Part shown: one piece after another, positions 12,253 through 25,682 of the stretch | Layout of the letters: each line of letters starts with the position of its first letter | Numbering within the stretch: position 1 is the first letter of the stretch | Assembly (NCBI RefSeq): GCF_051020955.1 | Contig: NW_027476169.1 | Coordinates: 248,001-312,000, forward strand | Source of the DNA: Megalopta genalis | Taxonomy: Eukaryota > Arthropoda > Insecta > Hymenoptera > Halictidae | DNA length: 64,000 nt | Reading direction: 5' to 3' | Position numbers and translations under genes: made by a program | Notes under the pieces: model-generated | The model's database searches: none | Told to the model about the DNA's origin: nothing | Seen by the model: only the letters and a program-made list of their open reading frames with translations

Positions 12253-13183
12253 CTATTATTATAATATTACGTTATGTTATGCTATATTATATTATATTAC
12301 AATTATTAATTGTTCATTTTCAAGTTACTCTTAAAGGCATTTCAATTAAATTCTTAATTTTTAATATAAAATTAAGTTGTAATTTTTGGCACACGAGTAT
12401 AATAAAAAGCATGATTCATTATTAATGGATGACTATAGATTAATTGTCAGTGAAAGTAAATAAAAGATGTGTATACTGGTTTGTTAAATAAGTGTTGCAA
12501 TCTTGCAAGACCCATTCCCTTGACTATGTAGTGTTTTTTTGAATGAAAACGTACACGATAGTTATTATATTATATTTGTGCATGATATTATAAGGTGCAC
12601 AGTCGTAATTATTTAATATGTATTGAATATATGTCTATTATACTTATGCACGTTCAGGTTTAGTCCTTTATTATTGAAATGCACCGCTGACAGATCTGTA
12701 AAGACTGACGATACAAACATGGTGAATGGAGTGGACGAAGCTGTTTCAAATGCACATGCAGGGGAAGACTCAGAACAAGTGACTAGGTGCCTACTGCCTG
12801 TAATATCCCTAAGTAATGCCCCTACTGCCTCACATAATTCCCAGTCGCAAGTGGGAGTGACATCTACCTTTCCTCTCGTAAGTGTATTATTTTTTTTATT
12901 GTCATACCATGTTTTTTTCTTTTTTTTTCTTAAAATTCAGTTTACAATTTTGATTTAATTATTCTTTGTTGTAAAGACGGATAGTAGTGAAAACAAAAAA
13001 CATAAATCGTGATTTAATTCATATTTGATGTATTAGTGTGTATTAGCGTTGCTACCTTATTGTTTCATCAATTTTTTTCTGTATTAGGATCTTACGAGGC
13101 CAAGCTATGCCCAAGTAGCACAACACTGTCGTGAACTACCTTGTACAAAACATAAGACGGATGAAAGGGATGGAAATGTATAA
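4407..13183 (+). CDS. larp4B: La-related protein 4 (LARP4/4B)
   Basis: Coding exons: 4407-4762, 5325-5574, 5716-5856, 6345-6569, 6977-7119, 7465-8304, 12658-12877, 13088-13183, giving 756 aa. The La motif starts at LSSQLEYYFSRENLANDTYL and contains MDNDQYVPIWTVANF; the RRM follows (CIVILREVP, then FISCEFAHNSSWYVTFES, then GKPIMARIKAKP). After it come Gln/Pro/Tyr-rich and Ser/Thr-rich disordered regions and a conserved C-terminal RPSYAQVAQ motif. LARP4 proteins bind poly(A) and PABP and stabilise mRNA in the cytoplasm. ATG 4407 is the first in the exon that starts at 4396; the frame is open to the acceptor, so an upstream coding exon (possibly with the PAM2-like motif, which I do not see) is possible. 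Exon 6 runs into TGA at 8306 if its donor is not used. Confidence 0.93.
9744..10395 (-). pseudogene. Decayed, possibly retroposed coding sequence of unknown family
   Basis: On the minus strand one frame reads like protein for about 150 codons (10199 down to 9747), including HKEHPSRKLDFEIEQII, then LSEYVNFCREYFRRKIPSG, then KYLDILTNLKTGFIEDSNKL, ending with TAA at 9744-9746. A TGA at 10071-10073 and a TAA at 10200-10202 break it. Further upstream the same frame gives HLAGLLDSSQWICNR with more stops. About 20 nt past the terminal stop the minus strand has an A-rich run, which could be the trace of a poly(A) tail. I do not recognise the parent; the charged, helical character suggests a coiled-coil protein. 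It lies antisense within a LARP4 intron. Confidence 0.5.
10426..10935. repeat. Trinucleotide microsatellite (ATT)n and (ACT)n
   Basis: About 500 bp of tandem triplets: ATT/ATG units first, then long pure ACT (TAC/CTA) runs at roughly 10586-10795, then CTG-interrupted ACT and ATT again. It produces apparent poly-Thr and poly-Val frames on the two strands, which are not genes. Confidence 0.95.
11457..12262. repeat. Degenerate ATT/ACT/GTC triplet repeat region
   Basis: Pure ATT blocks at 11459-11507 and 12222-12253 flank a long stretch of triplets such as ATT, ACT, GTC and ATC that keep a three-base rhythm with many substitutions. It looks like an aged extension of the array at 10426-10935. Frames through it encode Ile/Leu/Thr homopolymers only. 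Confidence 0.8.
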
Positions 13184-14707
13184 ATCAATATGTGAGTAAT
13201 CATATTTGGCAGTGATTCGTATTATTTGAAAAAAGTGATGCAACTAATTATAAAGTTAAAATGTAGTGAAATAAGCGCCTTTACAGATACTACCGCAATG
13301 ATTTTCAATATTTAGCTGTTATTCTTCATCTGGATTGTATGGATTATATACCACTGCTTTTATCCTACACTGGATATAGTGGGTATGAAGAAAACTTTTT
13401 ACATTGTACAGTGACTTCGCCTACAATGAATGTGGTATCGATTAACTATGAATCATAAAAGATTATTTGAAGAAACTCTAATTCGCCACATATATTTTAA
13501 AAATACGTTTGCTGGCAGGATAATACATTGTCTAGAAGAGTATTGTTATTGCTTTGGTTCTGTGATTTTGGAGGTACATATTTGTTAGCTTGTAAAAATG
13601 TTAAACTAAGGTATTAATCTTTTAATTCCTTTCTCCTCTCCCCTTTCATAGCACAGGGCCGTAACTGGGAAATGTTTATCTTTGTGCCAAAACCTTGCTA
13701 TGTGCGTACAGCTTAATGAATGTTCAGAGTGCAACGAAACTTATTCTCAAACAGAACGATAATTACAAAAAAGAAAAAGAAAAAAAACAATGTAATTTCC
13801 AAAAGAGATAAATGATAAGGATATTTAAAGAGAATTATTTCTGTTTTCTAATAATTTTCCATGTTTTATTTGAACTATTTCTAAGCAAGTTTTGCATACT
13901 TTCCAGAATATTAATGACAATTATAATTAGTGATTTAAAAATGAATCTTCAAATGAAATAGTGCCATGTCTAAATTGTTTCGTTTCCTATGCAAATGTAA
14001 ACAATCAAAAGGAAGGACAAGCTTAAAAGAATGCATAAAACACATGCGAGTTTAAAATTTTGTTTTGCTCTCACTTTATTATTTTCCACAATTAACTGTA
14101 TTAGTTTTCTTAAATGCTACAAACGTAGAAATCTTTAGATATACATGGCCGTATATCTCAGGATTCACTTACTATACTCAAAAATAAATTGAAACATGTT
14201 ATGTTTCAGTTGCATCATAATTACAGTTAATTATCCAAGGTTGAGATACTTGTTACACGTGATGGTCTCATATTGTAATATCATTTGGTGTATTACAGCG
14301 AATTAGAAGAAAGATGTTGGTTTGTTATATTTTCTTTACTACATTTCATGCGTCTGCAATAATTAGTATTTTCGATAGTACCATTTTTTTCAGAGCTTCT
14401 TTGCAAAATTACAAAGAACATTAAAATGTATGTAATGAAAAAAAAGGTATTTAATTACTCTGCAGTTATATCATAATTATTATATTGTAAGATAAAAGCA
14501 TAAAATTGATATATTTGTACATGAAATTATCGATAGTTGATAAGACTTGCATAAAGTAATATGATTCATACAGTACAGAAAACGATATAACAGAGGAAGC
14601 TTATATAATACACTAGTACCACTCTGAAAATATAACATTCCATGTTGCCTCAAGTACATTCTAGTGTCTACTAGAAGCTTTAAAATTTGTATTCCAAGCG
14701 AATGAGA

Positions 14708-14739
<32 letters not shown>

Positions 14740-17700
14740 ACTACTTGTTGTTATTGATATTCTGGAAACGATATCTATATAGATTTTAATTTTGTGTTCA
14801 CCTTAAAAGGGAGAAGAAAAAAAAAGGTACATTGTTACTACGTTTAGGCACCTATTTACGGCACTGACTTTTCTTTTTAATGATACTGTTATATGAGATA
14901 ACATACGATTTAGAATTATGCTTTGGCAAGTAATATAAGAGTTGTCAGAAGTGTATGGTCTTTGAGCACACATTTAAGTGCCTCAAAATGTTGTGTATAT
15001 TACAGGAGCTTGGCTTTAGATGTTATACAATTATATGTACCTATACATTATAGCAAAGAAACGCATATGATATATTTGTTACTGATATGCGTACAGAAAT
15101 CGAAATAATGGATATTTAAAAAAAAAAAAAAGAAAACCAATCTCCTGAACTATAAAATGATTACCAACGTGTATAATTATACTTTACATTTATGATACTG
15201 CCTTTTAATTTTTTATATCTGAAACGATTAGCGCCGTTGAATATAATGAAAAAATTTATTATCAGCTGTAAATGCATTAAGATATTATTTCAGTTTGAAA
15301 TCGTGGTGCTGTAAACACTTTGCTCTAGGCTCATTCTTGTAGCACAACTTACATTTATTATATCTCGATATCCTTAAAAAATCTGGTGTAATACAGTTAA
15401 ATACATCGAGAAACAAGTATGATATATTTAATATCTACACATAAATTTATCTTTTTATTGGTAAATTCGTTCGTTACAAAAAAACATTATTAAACTTAAC
15501 ATTCTTTGGTACATTTAATACTTACTAAACTTATTTGTTTATCGTTCCTCTGGTTCCTTTTTTTTTAGAATTTGTGCTTTATTTTAAAAAGAGTTTACAC
15601 GTGCATACAATATTTTAACAGATTTCAAGAATGCATATTTAGAAATATAAATGAGAGATGATTCGTTTCATTAATAAAAAAAAAAAATTTAACAAAGATA
15701 TTTAGTGCATCGCAGAGATATTAATTTTATAAGTATTTAGAAATTTCTGTTCTTTTTCTCATTAATTTGTAAGATTAAAGATTAATTTATATTTGTTTAA
15801 TCGATATGAAACTTTGCCTTTTTCATAATAAAGGTGGTGCGTCATAAATTATCAGACATGTGCACACTATTTTTGTCCAAAGTAATGTCCATCTTTTCAT
15901 TGTATGTGCATTATTAAAACTAGAAGAGTAGACAAACTTAGAAATACTTTGTAATTAAACGATACGCTAATTTATTGAATAATTTCTTTAGTTCGTACAT
16001 ATAATGCACATTCGCGAGAATTTACCGATAAAAAGATCATTATAAATACAAAAAATACGTATGTACTAAAAAAAGAATTGGATAAGAATTAATACTTCTC
16101 GATTATAGAATTTTAGAAAACGTAAACATGTTAAAGTGATTTGTCTTACTTTATGCGTTACCCCCCCATAAATTATGTATAGCTAATTATGTGTATGCTT
16201 TGAATATTTGTTTTAATTACCGCTACGAATTATATGTAAAAAATTTGAAAGTTGATTCCTCTCTATACATTGTCTAAACTAAATGTATGGAACTTAATGT
16301 AAGAAACGTTAAACTGTTGGTATATCATATACCTGTACGATACAGAGTGAGAAACAGACACACCAATACCTTGGATCTTAACGATCGCTTTGTCTTGTCA
16401 GGAAGCATTAATTGTTTACGATAACTGAGTGAAAGTATCTGAAACTTTTGTTTTTAAAAGTGTAAAAGGAGCAACACAGTAATCTTTTAAACATGAAAAA
16501 AGAGTTAAGGAAGACAGTAAAAAAGAGCTTTACACTGACAATGTAGTTTAATTAATATATATCTATATATATATATATATATATAATTATTTCATGTAAA
16601 AAGAAATAAGAGTAAAAATAGTTTCAATGGTCCAGGGTAAGGGTGGCATACTGGGTTAAAATTGTGATTGGAATGTATGGAAAAGGTATATTAGGACTCC
16701 GTTCTTTTTTGATAATCCTGTCACAAAATCGTGGCTGATAAACTTACGTTAACTCATTCATCTGAATAAACTGTGATTAGATTGAAGTCCAACAGAAATA
16801 CAATGTATAATGTACTCCGTTTCATAGGCTGCAGGCCTAGAAAGTCTGATTTTTTAACTACTATGAGAACTTGTGTATTATAATATGATCTACGACGTTT
16901 GTTTATTACTATGTAAAGTGACAAATTTCAAAATTAAACATTAATTACTGTTATTGGTTTTGCTTTTACTTTAGAACTTTTAATCTCATATTATATTGTT
17001 AATAAAATGCAACATGTACATTTTCTGTTCGTTGAAGGAAAATTAAACGAAACTGTACAGTTATAGCTTAGATGGAACATGGCCTAGCATTGTGAATAAA
17101 TATAGAGAAAACTGATGTATTCTCGTAAATGTAGTGACGATTAATGAATCCGCATAGAAATGGGATAAAAAAGAAAAATGTATCCCTGCATGTAATTTTT
17201 AATTCAGGGCATAAAGAAACTGCCAATATCTTTAATACAAGAGACTGACAGTATCTTTACACAAGATGCAGATTCGATTCAAATCACAACTCTGTTTACG
17301 CAAATGACAAATATATTTCTTTGACGACACTCAAAACGATATGTTACGAGGAATGAAATCGAATTATTTTATACTTCTTCAATCAAATACCATTAACACT
17401 TCGGATCGTTTATCATTTAAATGACTTACAAGGACATCAACCATTACCTCGCTGTAGCATTACTTATTTTCTAGTCAATTTGATGAACTTCGAAGACACA
17501 CACCGATACTTTATTTCTGATCCTTAAAACAGAGTAGTTGCAGAGAAAGGTTGAAAAATTAATATCATTTTGAAAAAACATGATATCGAGAACAGATTAT
17601 AATGTACTTTTAGTCTTCCCTCTTGTTACTTCGAATTTACACGTAATAAGTAAAATTAACTGTGTTGTTGTTTCAACTCTTTTTATTTTATTTTTATTAC

Positions 17701-19754
17701 AAAGTGACAGTAAATATCACAAAGTATAATAACATTGTTACTGGATTCAATTTCATTTGGTCAAAAGTTACGAAACATCAATTTTTTTATACTTGACATT
17801 ATTAATTCATTTATAATTAATGTATTTTTATGTTAGTTAATTTACGATGAAACAACGTTTATCAAAAAAAAAAAGAAAAAAACATTAAATATAATACTTT
17901 AATATAGAAACAAAATAGAAAAACTTCCACGTTATTGTTCATTCTTTCATCAAACTTCAATTATTCACAAGGCATTTGGTTTCGATGAACATTATCAAAA
18001 AAATTATTCGCGGACATTTCTTAAAAAAAATTTTCATTATTTTTACGTTGAATATCGTACAGCTCAAAACATTTTCGTATGATTTGAAATGAAAAGCACA
18101 AAACGATCTTTCAATAGAATAACAAATGTCTCCAAGAAATCCTTATGTTATATAAGATTATTTCGAACGTTCAACATATTCTCGTAGAATTTTTTCATTT
18201 TCATTCGAACATTTGTAAATGCTGCGGGGTGACCACGTTTCCGGACGAACATGAAGCAAATTACTCTAGATAACAAACGAAAGTAATATCATTTTGAACG
18301 TCTTATATTGTTTCGTCTGTTTGTGCACAAAATTGAAAGCTCTATTGAAACGGTGACACAAACGCATTGTTATGTATATTTATAAACGTAATTTTTACGA
18401 ACGAACATTCCTGATTAAATTTTGATTCATCATATTTAAGTCCTGCGTGATTTCGCGCGACATATATTTACAAAACGCGATTAAACGGTACGTCATATGT
18501 CTACGTTCGATGAAGAATTACAACATGTAAATAAGATTTATTTATAGTAATGGGCACTGGACTACAATGTCGAAATCGAATGTTTCCAAAGATGCATAGA
18601 AGAAAAATTGTAATTCTAAAATATACGTCCTCGGTTGCACATTGTAAATATTCAATGTCTTCTAAAAACAGGCGCTGTTACGTCGTTAAAAAAAAAAACA
18701 AAAAAAAACAAAGAAAAAACATGTTTCCTCGCAACAGTAAGAGAGTAATTCAATTTATCTTTCGACGGTGTCATACGCGCGATTTCACAGAATATCTTAT
18801 GTTTAGAATTTATAATGCAACACATCGAATTGTAACATGTGTACATTATTTAAAAAAACCCGTGCGAAAACACGAAAATTAATGAAAAACCAAGTGATAC
18901 ATCGCGTTGTACGCGTTAACTACACACCAAAAAAACAAACAAACAAATTGTATCAACGCTTTCAACACGAAAATCAAACGAATGCTGCAAAATTTGATGA
19001 AAAAAAAAAACGAGAAACGGTTCCATTTAAAATTGAAAATTCTGCCAATTACGCTCTTCGCGATGCCTGTGTACAATTTCATGTAACAAGTATACGTACG
19101 CGAGTACCTTAATGAAACGATACAACATATAATTTTTATAATACATATCGAACGATCACGTGAATTATCACCAACCAAGAATGTTAACGTGTTCGCGATT
19201 ATTATGTCATCGTTATGAAACACTAAAAAATGCCTGTATTTGGGTCCAAAGCGTTCGACAACGGTTCCCGTTCGTTGTTCGTAGAAACGAAGAGATCGAT
19301 TTTTCCCATATGATTTCGCTTGATTTCTCCACTTGATAATCAACACACCGGCGGACCCCGCTCCTTAACGTTTAAGGATTTATTTCGGAATCGAGAGGAG
19401 AGGCAAAAACAAAACCTGTGTAACTGAATATTTCGACGGACACGAATGTCATTCGGAGAGACCCGCCGGGGCTGGCTTGTTTATGTTACGAATCACGGAA
19501 GGAAAGGCAGGGTACAAGAACGACGGTTTCCCCCCGCGTGGCTCAGAAAATGCTGCTTCTAATATAAAATCTGTAACGCGCGTTACGCATGAGTTAACTC
19601 TACACAACATACTGCGAACGAACTCGTTGTACGTTCAGTGCCTTTTTAAACATATGTATTTCTATGTATGGAAAGATCAATGAATGCTTTTGTATCTACC
19701 GATATCTTCCGATTCCCGCAAGAAGTTTTCGACACGATACGAAAATAATCCGTT

Positions 19755-19816
19755 AGAGAGAGAGAGAGAGCAAGCGAGCGAGAGAGAGCGAGAGAGAGAG
19801 AAAGAAAGAAAGAGAG
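19755..19816. repeat. (GA)n microsatellite
   Basis: About 60 nt of GA dinucleotides with a few CGAG and AAAG interruptions. A purine-only strand of this length resembles GAGA-factor binding tracts; a regulatory role is not shown by the sequence. Confidence 0.9.
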
Positions 19817-21784
19817 AAGGTTGTACTCCCTGCCGGTCAGTACAGACGATATTATACAATAAAACCTCGATCAGAAGTTGGCTTATTGTTTGTACATACG
19901 ACGAGTGCACAGAGTAAACGAACTTCGAGTCAAGCGTTGTTACATAGTATACATACAATATTATACATATACATATGATTCAGCATTAGCATACGATTGA
20001 TTTGAAGTGCATCAGTTTCAAAGGTACACGCATATTTTTATAAATGTCGGATATTGAGATACGATACGATGATTTTACTGTGTATATAGGCCGAGTCCTC
20101 CTAAAACTTGGTGTACGCAAAAAATACTTCCATTGCTTCTCTGGGAATGCAAATAAAATTCAAGGTAACAATTTGTTGGACTATGAAAAAAAAAAGAAAA
20201 AACCATAACGATCACTTTTTAAGTCCTTGAATCAAATCATGCAATGTGCTCGAATTACGGTTCGGGAATGGTTATAATTTATGAATCCTAGTTAGGAAGA
20301 AATTTCGGCAGAGGTACGCTATTCGGTGGTTCAGACATCGCACAGTGTGTATTGTTTTTTTCTGTAAGTGTAGCGTTGCAGGAGATTTCAAGGTGAACTT
20401 AATTCTCTGAATAGGATATGTAAAAGGCGATATAATAGAGTATTTTCGATTGAAGGTCGCAAATCGACGAGATCGCAGAACGTAAGGTGTTTGTGTAAAA
20501 GTTATATTGCTAATTAAGTCCCAGCTGATCCCCTTTTTTCAACCGCATAATTAAAACGAACCAACAACGTCTTTTTTTTGTAAAATAATTGACAAAATCG
20601 TAGGACTTACAGAATTAAGTTAAATTTCTTAAAATTAACTTAACTTAACATAATTAATATTTCTTAAATTAACTTAAATTTCCTATTTTAACTTCACATC
20701 CACCAATATGTCCGACTTGGAACGATAAAATAAATAACGCACGTTCGCTATTTATTTTCCCTTCAGCGTGTCCATCGCCGAAAAAGTTAACAACAATATA
20801 ATAAACTTATAAGGTTCAGAGCACTTTATACGATTGTAACTTTTATGGATAATAATAATAACTTATTATTATCTCATAGTCATAACTTGGCCGTTTGGTC
20901 TTTTGTGAATCATTCATTTTTGTCCACACAGGAACATTAGGTGGCAAACGTTAAGAGGTCGAGGAGGGGGTTCAAATTGAACGAGTCCTCCCTGCGTTCG
21001 CTTAACATCTGGGATCTTGCTGATTTTGCGTGCCTTTCGGTGAATGAAATTTAAGTTCGCCTTGAAATCTTTCCCGCCTACAGGAAAAAGTATCGACACC
21101 ATGTAATGTCCGAATAAAAACATGTTTTTTGGGAACAGTGTCTCTCTTTTCGTTCTTTGTTCCTTGGAGAATATATTAAATCGTTCTCGGAAACCTCGGA
21201 CACATTGTTTTGTTTTCGTAATCCGTGCTGCAACGTATGCACACATGTGTTCCGTACCTGTGAAATGAAAAATTCAATTTACTTTCAATTATTCCACGCG
21301 AAAGCGAGAAACGGAAATGCTTTCTTCGCCGAAAAGAATTTTCAATTAACATTATAATAATAATATATATATATATATATACATACATAACAAAAAAAGA
21401 ATTTAAGTTTAATTTGTCAGTATATATATAGAAATCTCTTCTTTTTTCTTCTCTGTGAATATCATAAAAAGTGTGATATCGGTTAATGTCATTATGTAAC
21501 GAAAAGGAACACAGGTTACATGGAAACAGCTGAATGATTCGAACATTTTTTGTCAATTCCGATATCGAACTTCAAACAAAAAGTTTCTCTAGCAAAGATC
21601 TGCGAGTAATACCGAATTTAACCGAATATATTTGCAATTCCAGTCAGAGACGATTGGTCTGTTATACAGTGCTACGTATACATACACAAACAAGGGTGTG
21701 TACACATGCATACATACATATACACATGTATAGAAAATACGTAAGAACGATGTGTGATTTACGATACACACACATGTACGCATA

Positions 21785-21819
21785 TTATATATATGTATAT
21801 GTATATATATATATGTATA

Positions 21820-21852
<33 letters not shown>
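21785..21852. repeat. (TA)n/(TATG)n microsatellite
   Basis: Alternating TA with periodic G gives repeated ATATGTAT units. The Tyr/Ile/His-rich open frames on both strands here are artefacts. Confidence 0.9.
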
Positions 21853-21858
<6 letters not shown>

Positions 21859-23456
21859 AAATATATTATTAAAAAAAGATAATATAATACGCATAAACAC
21901 ACGAGCGCGAACACATACACGCGCTCGCACGCGAAATTGTATTGACAAAATATGGAAAAGAAAAATACACAAAGTTATATGTATTAGCTATACATATTAA
22001 TTTGTGGTACTGTATGTAAGTTATAATACAACTACACACACATACTTTATGTCTGATGTGTGAACATTTTCGATGTATCTGTAATCATATATATTTGTAC
22101 ATAACAGGCTCGTTTGTTGCGTCCATTATGTGGCTAGAGACTACTTTGTACATAATATAAATACACACGATGAATGAATGAATAAATAAATACGTAAATA
22201 AGAAAACAAGTCTATTATATATTTTTTTAAGTGTTCAGAATGTTATTTCGACTTTTGACAGATGGATCGAATTATTTGATCCACGCAAAGTGCAATTTGA
22301 TAAATATTCAAACGTAACAATATAAGTTCATTTATCATTATTATTATTCATTTTTACGCGAATATGTTTATGAAGTTTAAAAGAAATACACGTAAAGAAT
22401 ATTTAGTTTACAGTTTGATGACTCGACCACTATTGAATTACTACTTTCTTTAATTACTTGTATGTGTGTGTGTACCACACCGGTGCATATGTTCACCTGA
22501 AATCCAAACATAATCGAACGGAATTTATTTTAATGCCTAAAAATATAACAATTTATAACGCAAGTTATATAACGATTTTAGAACAAAAATTTGGATAGTA
22601 GAGAACACTGAAAAAAAGTAATGTGATCATATAGTACCGTTAATTGAATTCAAAATGCGAAAGAAGCATAAATCACTAAATGAAGAAAAGAACTAGAGAA
22701 TAAGCTGTACATATTAGAAATCCTATCTATATATTCTAATTTTACCAGATTTACATAAAATATTTAAAATCTTTTTAATGAAATTCAAGAATTGAATGTT
22801 CCTCGAATTTCAAGTGAAATTTTAAGAAATATTGTCAATTTTTCCGTTAAACTTACATTTTACATGATCTTTTTTTTTTATTTGTTTAGTTTGGAATAGA
22901 TTTCATATAACTCACGCGTCTGTATAGTAAACATACTCACACCTATCCATAGTTGTATTATACATACGTGTGTATGTAATTCTATTCACAATGGACTAAA
23001 GCCAATGGCCATTGCGCTTTCAGTAATCTTGATTTCTATAGCTGGCAGGAGAGTAATGTTTTATACTCTTCGCAGTGTTACCATAATAAATAAGTATTTA
23101 TCATATTTGACTGCATGAACGAATAATAAACATTATTATAAATTATAATTTCCACGATAAATAAGTATATAAACATAACCTACAATAATATATAATACGT
23201 CTGTTTGACAGTAATAAAACTTGTCTGTTACAATTAAAGAAGACAACCAGTGAATGTTATTGGTTATCGTGATTAAAAAGAAATCGATACATAAACAATT
23301 CAACATTTTTTAATTATTTACCAACGCAAGGTTAAATATCTAAAATAAATTCCTGTTCTGTCACAGTAATTACTTTCTTTTTTCATATCGTTCGAAACTT
23401 ACAAAGAAGGCCATCGCTATCCGTTAAGTTTCTCTTTTTCCGAAATAAATACTAAA

Positions 23457-24715
23457 ATGAAATATTCCACTTCACCGCCAATAAGTAGATGCAATTCACC
23501 CGGTCCAAGCGAGTTGGGCTCAAATTTGCCAATGCCAGTAACTTACAGGTACATATTAACTTGTCCGATATATGTGTTATATTTTTGTAACTACTCCGTA
23601 TAATGTACATAAGTTTTATAGGCAAGATTGTATGGGAGCTGCAACAAAATGTTACAAATATTTGAGGAAGCTATTGAAATTTGAGCAAATGGACTTTGAG
23701 TTTGCTTTATGGCAAATGATCTTTTTGTTCATATCACCACAGAAAGTATACAGGAATTTTCAAAGTAGAAAACGTATGTTATTCTGTTCGTAATTTATGT
23801 ACGATATGATATAACGTTGTAAGTAATGGTTCGTTTCAATTTTAGAAACCAAATCACAATTTGCAAGAGATGATCCTGCATTTTTAGTACTGCTAATGTG
23901 CTGTTTGTGTATATCTTCCGTTGGTTTCACGATAGTTTTGGGTCTAGGATTTTTTCAATTCATAAAGCTTCTATTTTATATGATATTCATTGATTATCTC
24001 GTGGCTGGTTTAGTAGTAGCCACAACATTCTGGTAAAATTTACAGAAGTATATAATATAACGCTGCATATTAATTTTATGTAATATCATTAAAATGTCAG
24101 TGCATACGTGACGACGTACATGATTAATATGACAATTTGCAGGTTTATAACAAATCGTTATTTAAGAATCGACACAGCTCAGGACGTAGAATGGGGTTAT
24201 GCATTTGATATTCATTTAAATGCATTTTTTCCACCTTTAGTGATACTTCATATTGTACAGCTATTTTTATATAATGGTATGATTTTTTATGATCGTGGAT
24301 AACTACAATATTATTTGATCGTAGTAATTCATCATAACGTAATTATCACGAAAGCTTATGAATATTCACTTATTTGTAGGACTCATAAATTCCGATACAT
24401 TTTCATCACGATTTGTTGGAAATACAATTTGGTTGATAGCTGTTGGTTACTATATTTATATTACTTTTCTGGGATACACAAGTAAGTAGTAGTTCTATAT
24501 CAAGTGTATTAAACTATTTTAAACGATACACATGTCCTATTTCGTAAATTACATCAAACTATTTCTTTCTTATTTTAGGTATTGAAATACTGAGTAAACC
24601 ACATGTGATTTTGTCTGCATTACCAATAACATTATTGATGTATATTATGACATTATGTGCAGGTATTAATATTAGTCATTTAGTTATGGAATTCTATCAT
24701 TATCGAGTTGTTTAA
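23457..24715 (+). CDS. Unc50: UNC-50 family Golgi membrane protein
   Basis: Exons: 23457-23548, 23622-23773, 23846-24032, 24143-24276, 24380-24481, 24579-24715; 267 aa, the usual family length. Family blocks include KYLRKLLKFEQMDFEFALWQ, then the segment from SPQKVYRNFQSRK across an exon junction into KSQFARDDPAFLVLL, the acidic AQDVEWGYAFDIHLNAFFP, and C-terminal LSALPITLLMYIMTLCAGIN. Five hydrophobic segments fit a multi-pass inner nuclear/Golgi membrane protein. UNC-50 is needed in worms for assembly and traffic of nicotinic receptors, and its yeast relative Gmh1 acts with the ARF-GEF Gea1. The ATG starts a short hydrophilic Ser/Pro-rich N-terminus, typical for the family. It converges on STIL, whose stop lies 967 nt away on the other strand. 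Confidence 0.95.
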
Positions 24716-24720
24716 ATAAA
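24715..24720 (+). promoter_or_regulatory. AATAAA polyadenylation signal overlapping the UNC-50 stop codon
   Basis: The sequence GTTTAAATAAAATG places the TAA stop (24713-24715) on the first A of AATAAA. If this signal is used the 3' UTR would be only a few tens of nucleotides; signals further down may be used instead. Confidence 0.5.
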
Positions 24721-25682
24721 ATGTACTGCTTTACCATTAAATTTTATTTTAAGTTATAATATTTTTAAATTACACTTAAATACTAAGATATTAAAGAATG
24801 CAACTATTATTTAATGTGTACAAAATTAGATTCTATTGTGTGTTAAAAATTTACTGGTATATTTCTTTCATATAAATGTTTGTTTTCTCATTAAAAATCG
24901 AATTTTTTAGAACCACATTTTTCTATTGCTTTTTGAATATGTAGATATCGCAATTAAATGTTATAATTGTTATGAAAAATTCTTTGTATTTTTATATTAA
25001 TCTTTCAACGCTTCGAGGGTCATTACTTTTAAATTCAAATTCAGCCATATAATTTCTATCACAAATTTATTCATAGACCGTAACGTTTTAGTATTAGTTT
25101 ACATAGCGTATACTAAGTGAAACATACATCTTTGTGTAAAAAGATTCTACATAATTAATTAGTCAATTGTTATAATAATTTGTTGGAACATTTTGTCTTT
25201 CACCTTAAAGTTATTAAATGTATACTTTTTATAGGAACACAAAATATCGTCTTTACATTATTAGTCATAAACGAAATTATTATTTTCCCAATATATGGAA
25301 CTTTCAACTATAAAATAACAATTACGCATTATTAGATAAATGATTTGTATCAATTTGTATATAACATTTTTATGCTGTAAACTACTTCATATACTATTAA
25401 ACTTTTAAAATAATTTCTGTCTAATATTAGAATATAATAAAAGGAATGTAAAATATACAGTAAAAATGTCTAATTGAAAGTTATTCGTTCTTACTCCTTT
25501 GGTTGCTTATAAATAAATATGGAGGAGTGCATTGTTAACGTTGTCATATAATAATAGTAGATAGATTAAAAAACAGTATTTCGGTATAATAAACATTCAA
25601 AATTTGGCAGTAAAACAAATAAGGGTTTAAATATTATAAAGCACATTAAATTTAAATTCAAGTATGTCGACATCGTCGATTT
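24721..25682. other. Convergent 3' flanks of UNC-50 and STIL
   Basis: AT-rich DNA between two converging genes with no open frame of interest. It probably holds both 3' UTRs. Confidence 0.7.

Larger units (their letters stand above)
8305..12657. other. Large LARP4 intron with a decayed retrocopy and trinucleotide repeats
   Basis: This intron is bounded by AA|GTGAGT and TTCAG|G. It holds, in order, CA-rich and AT-rich sequence, a pseudogene with an inverted partner (about 9340-10400), and about 1.9 kb of interrupted ATT/ACT repeats (10426-12262). Downstream of 12300 the sequence is plain AT-rich. Confidence 0.8.
13184..23456. other. About 10 kb without a recognisable gene
   Basis: Neither strand shows a protein I can identify. 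The sequence is AT-rich and mostly unique, with many AATAAA-like signals (for example near 14184, 17095 and 22181-22193), so part may be a long LARP4 3' UTR. Simple repeats are (AAT)n at 14709-14738, TA-rich DNA at 16555-16585 and 21358-21380, (GA)n at 19755-19816, and TA/TG-rich DNA at 21785-21852. GC is locally higher near 18420-18500 and 19340-19560. The longest open frames (110 and 155 codons) have composition like random AT-rich DNA. Confidence 0.6.

Noticed and set aside
18550..19346. Open frames of 110 and 155 codons in the 13-23 kb gap
   Set aside because: Overlapping on both strands, Lys/Arg or Phe/Ile-rich as expected from AT-rich DNA, with no domain or family resemblance.
21534..21972. 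Tyr/Ile/His-rich open frames of more than 100 codons
   Set aside because: Produced by TA/TG microsatellites read in both directions.
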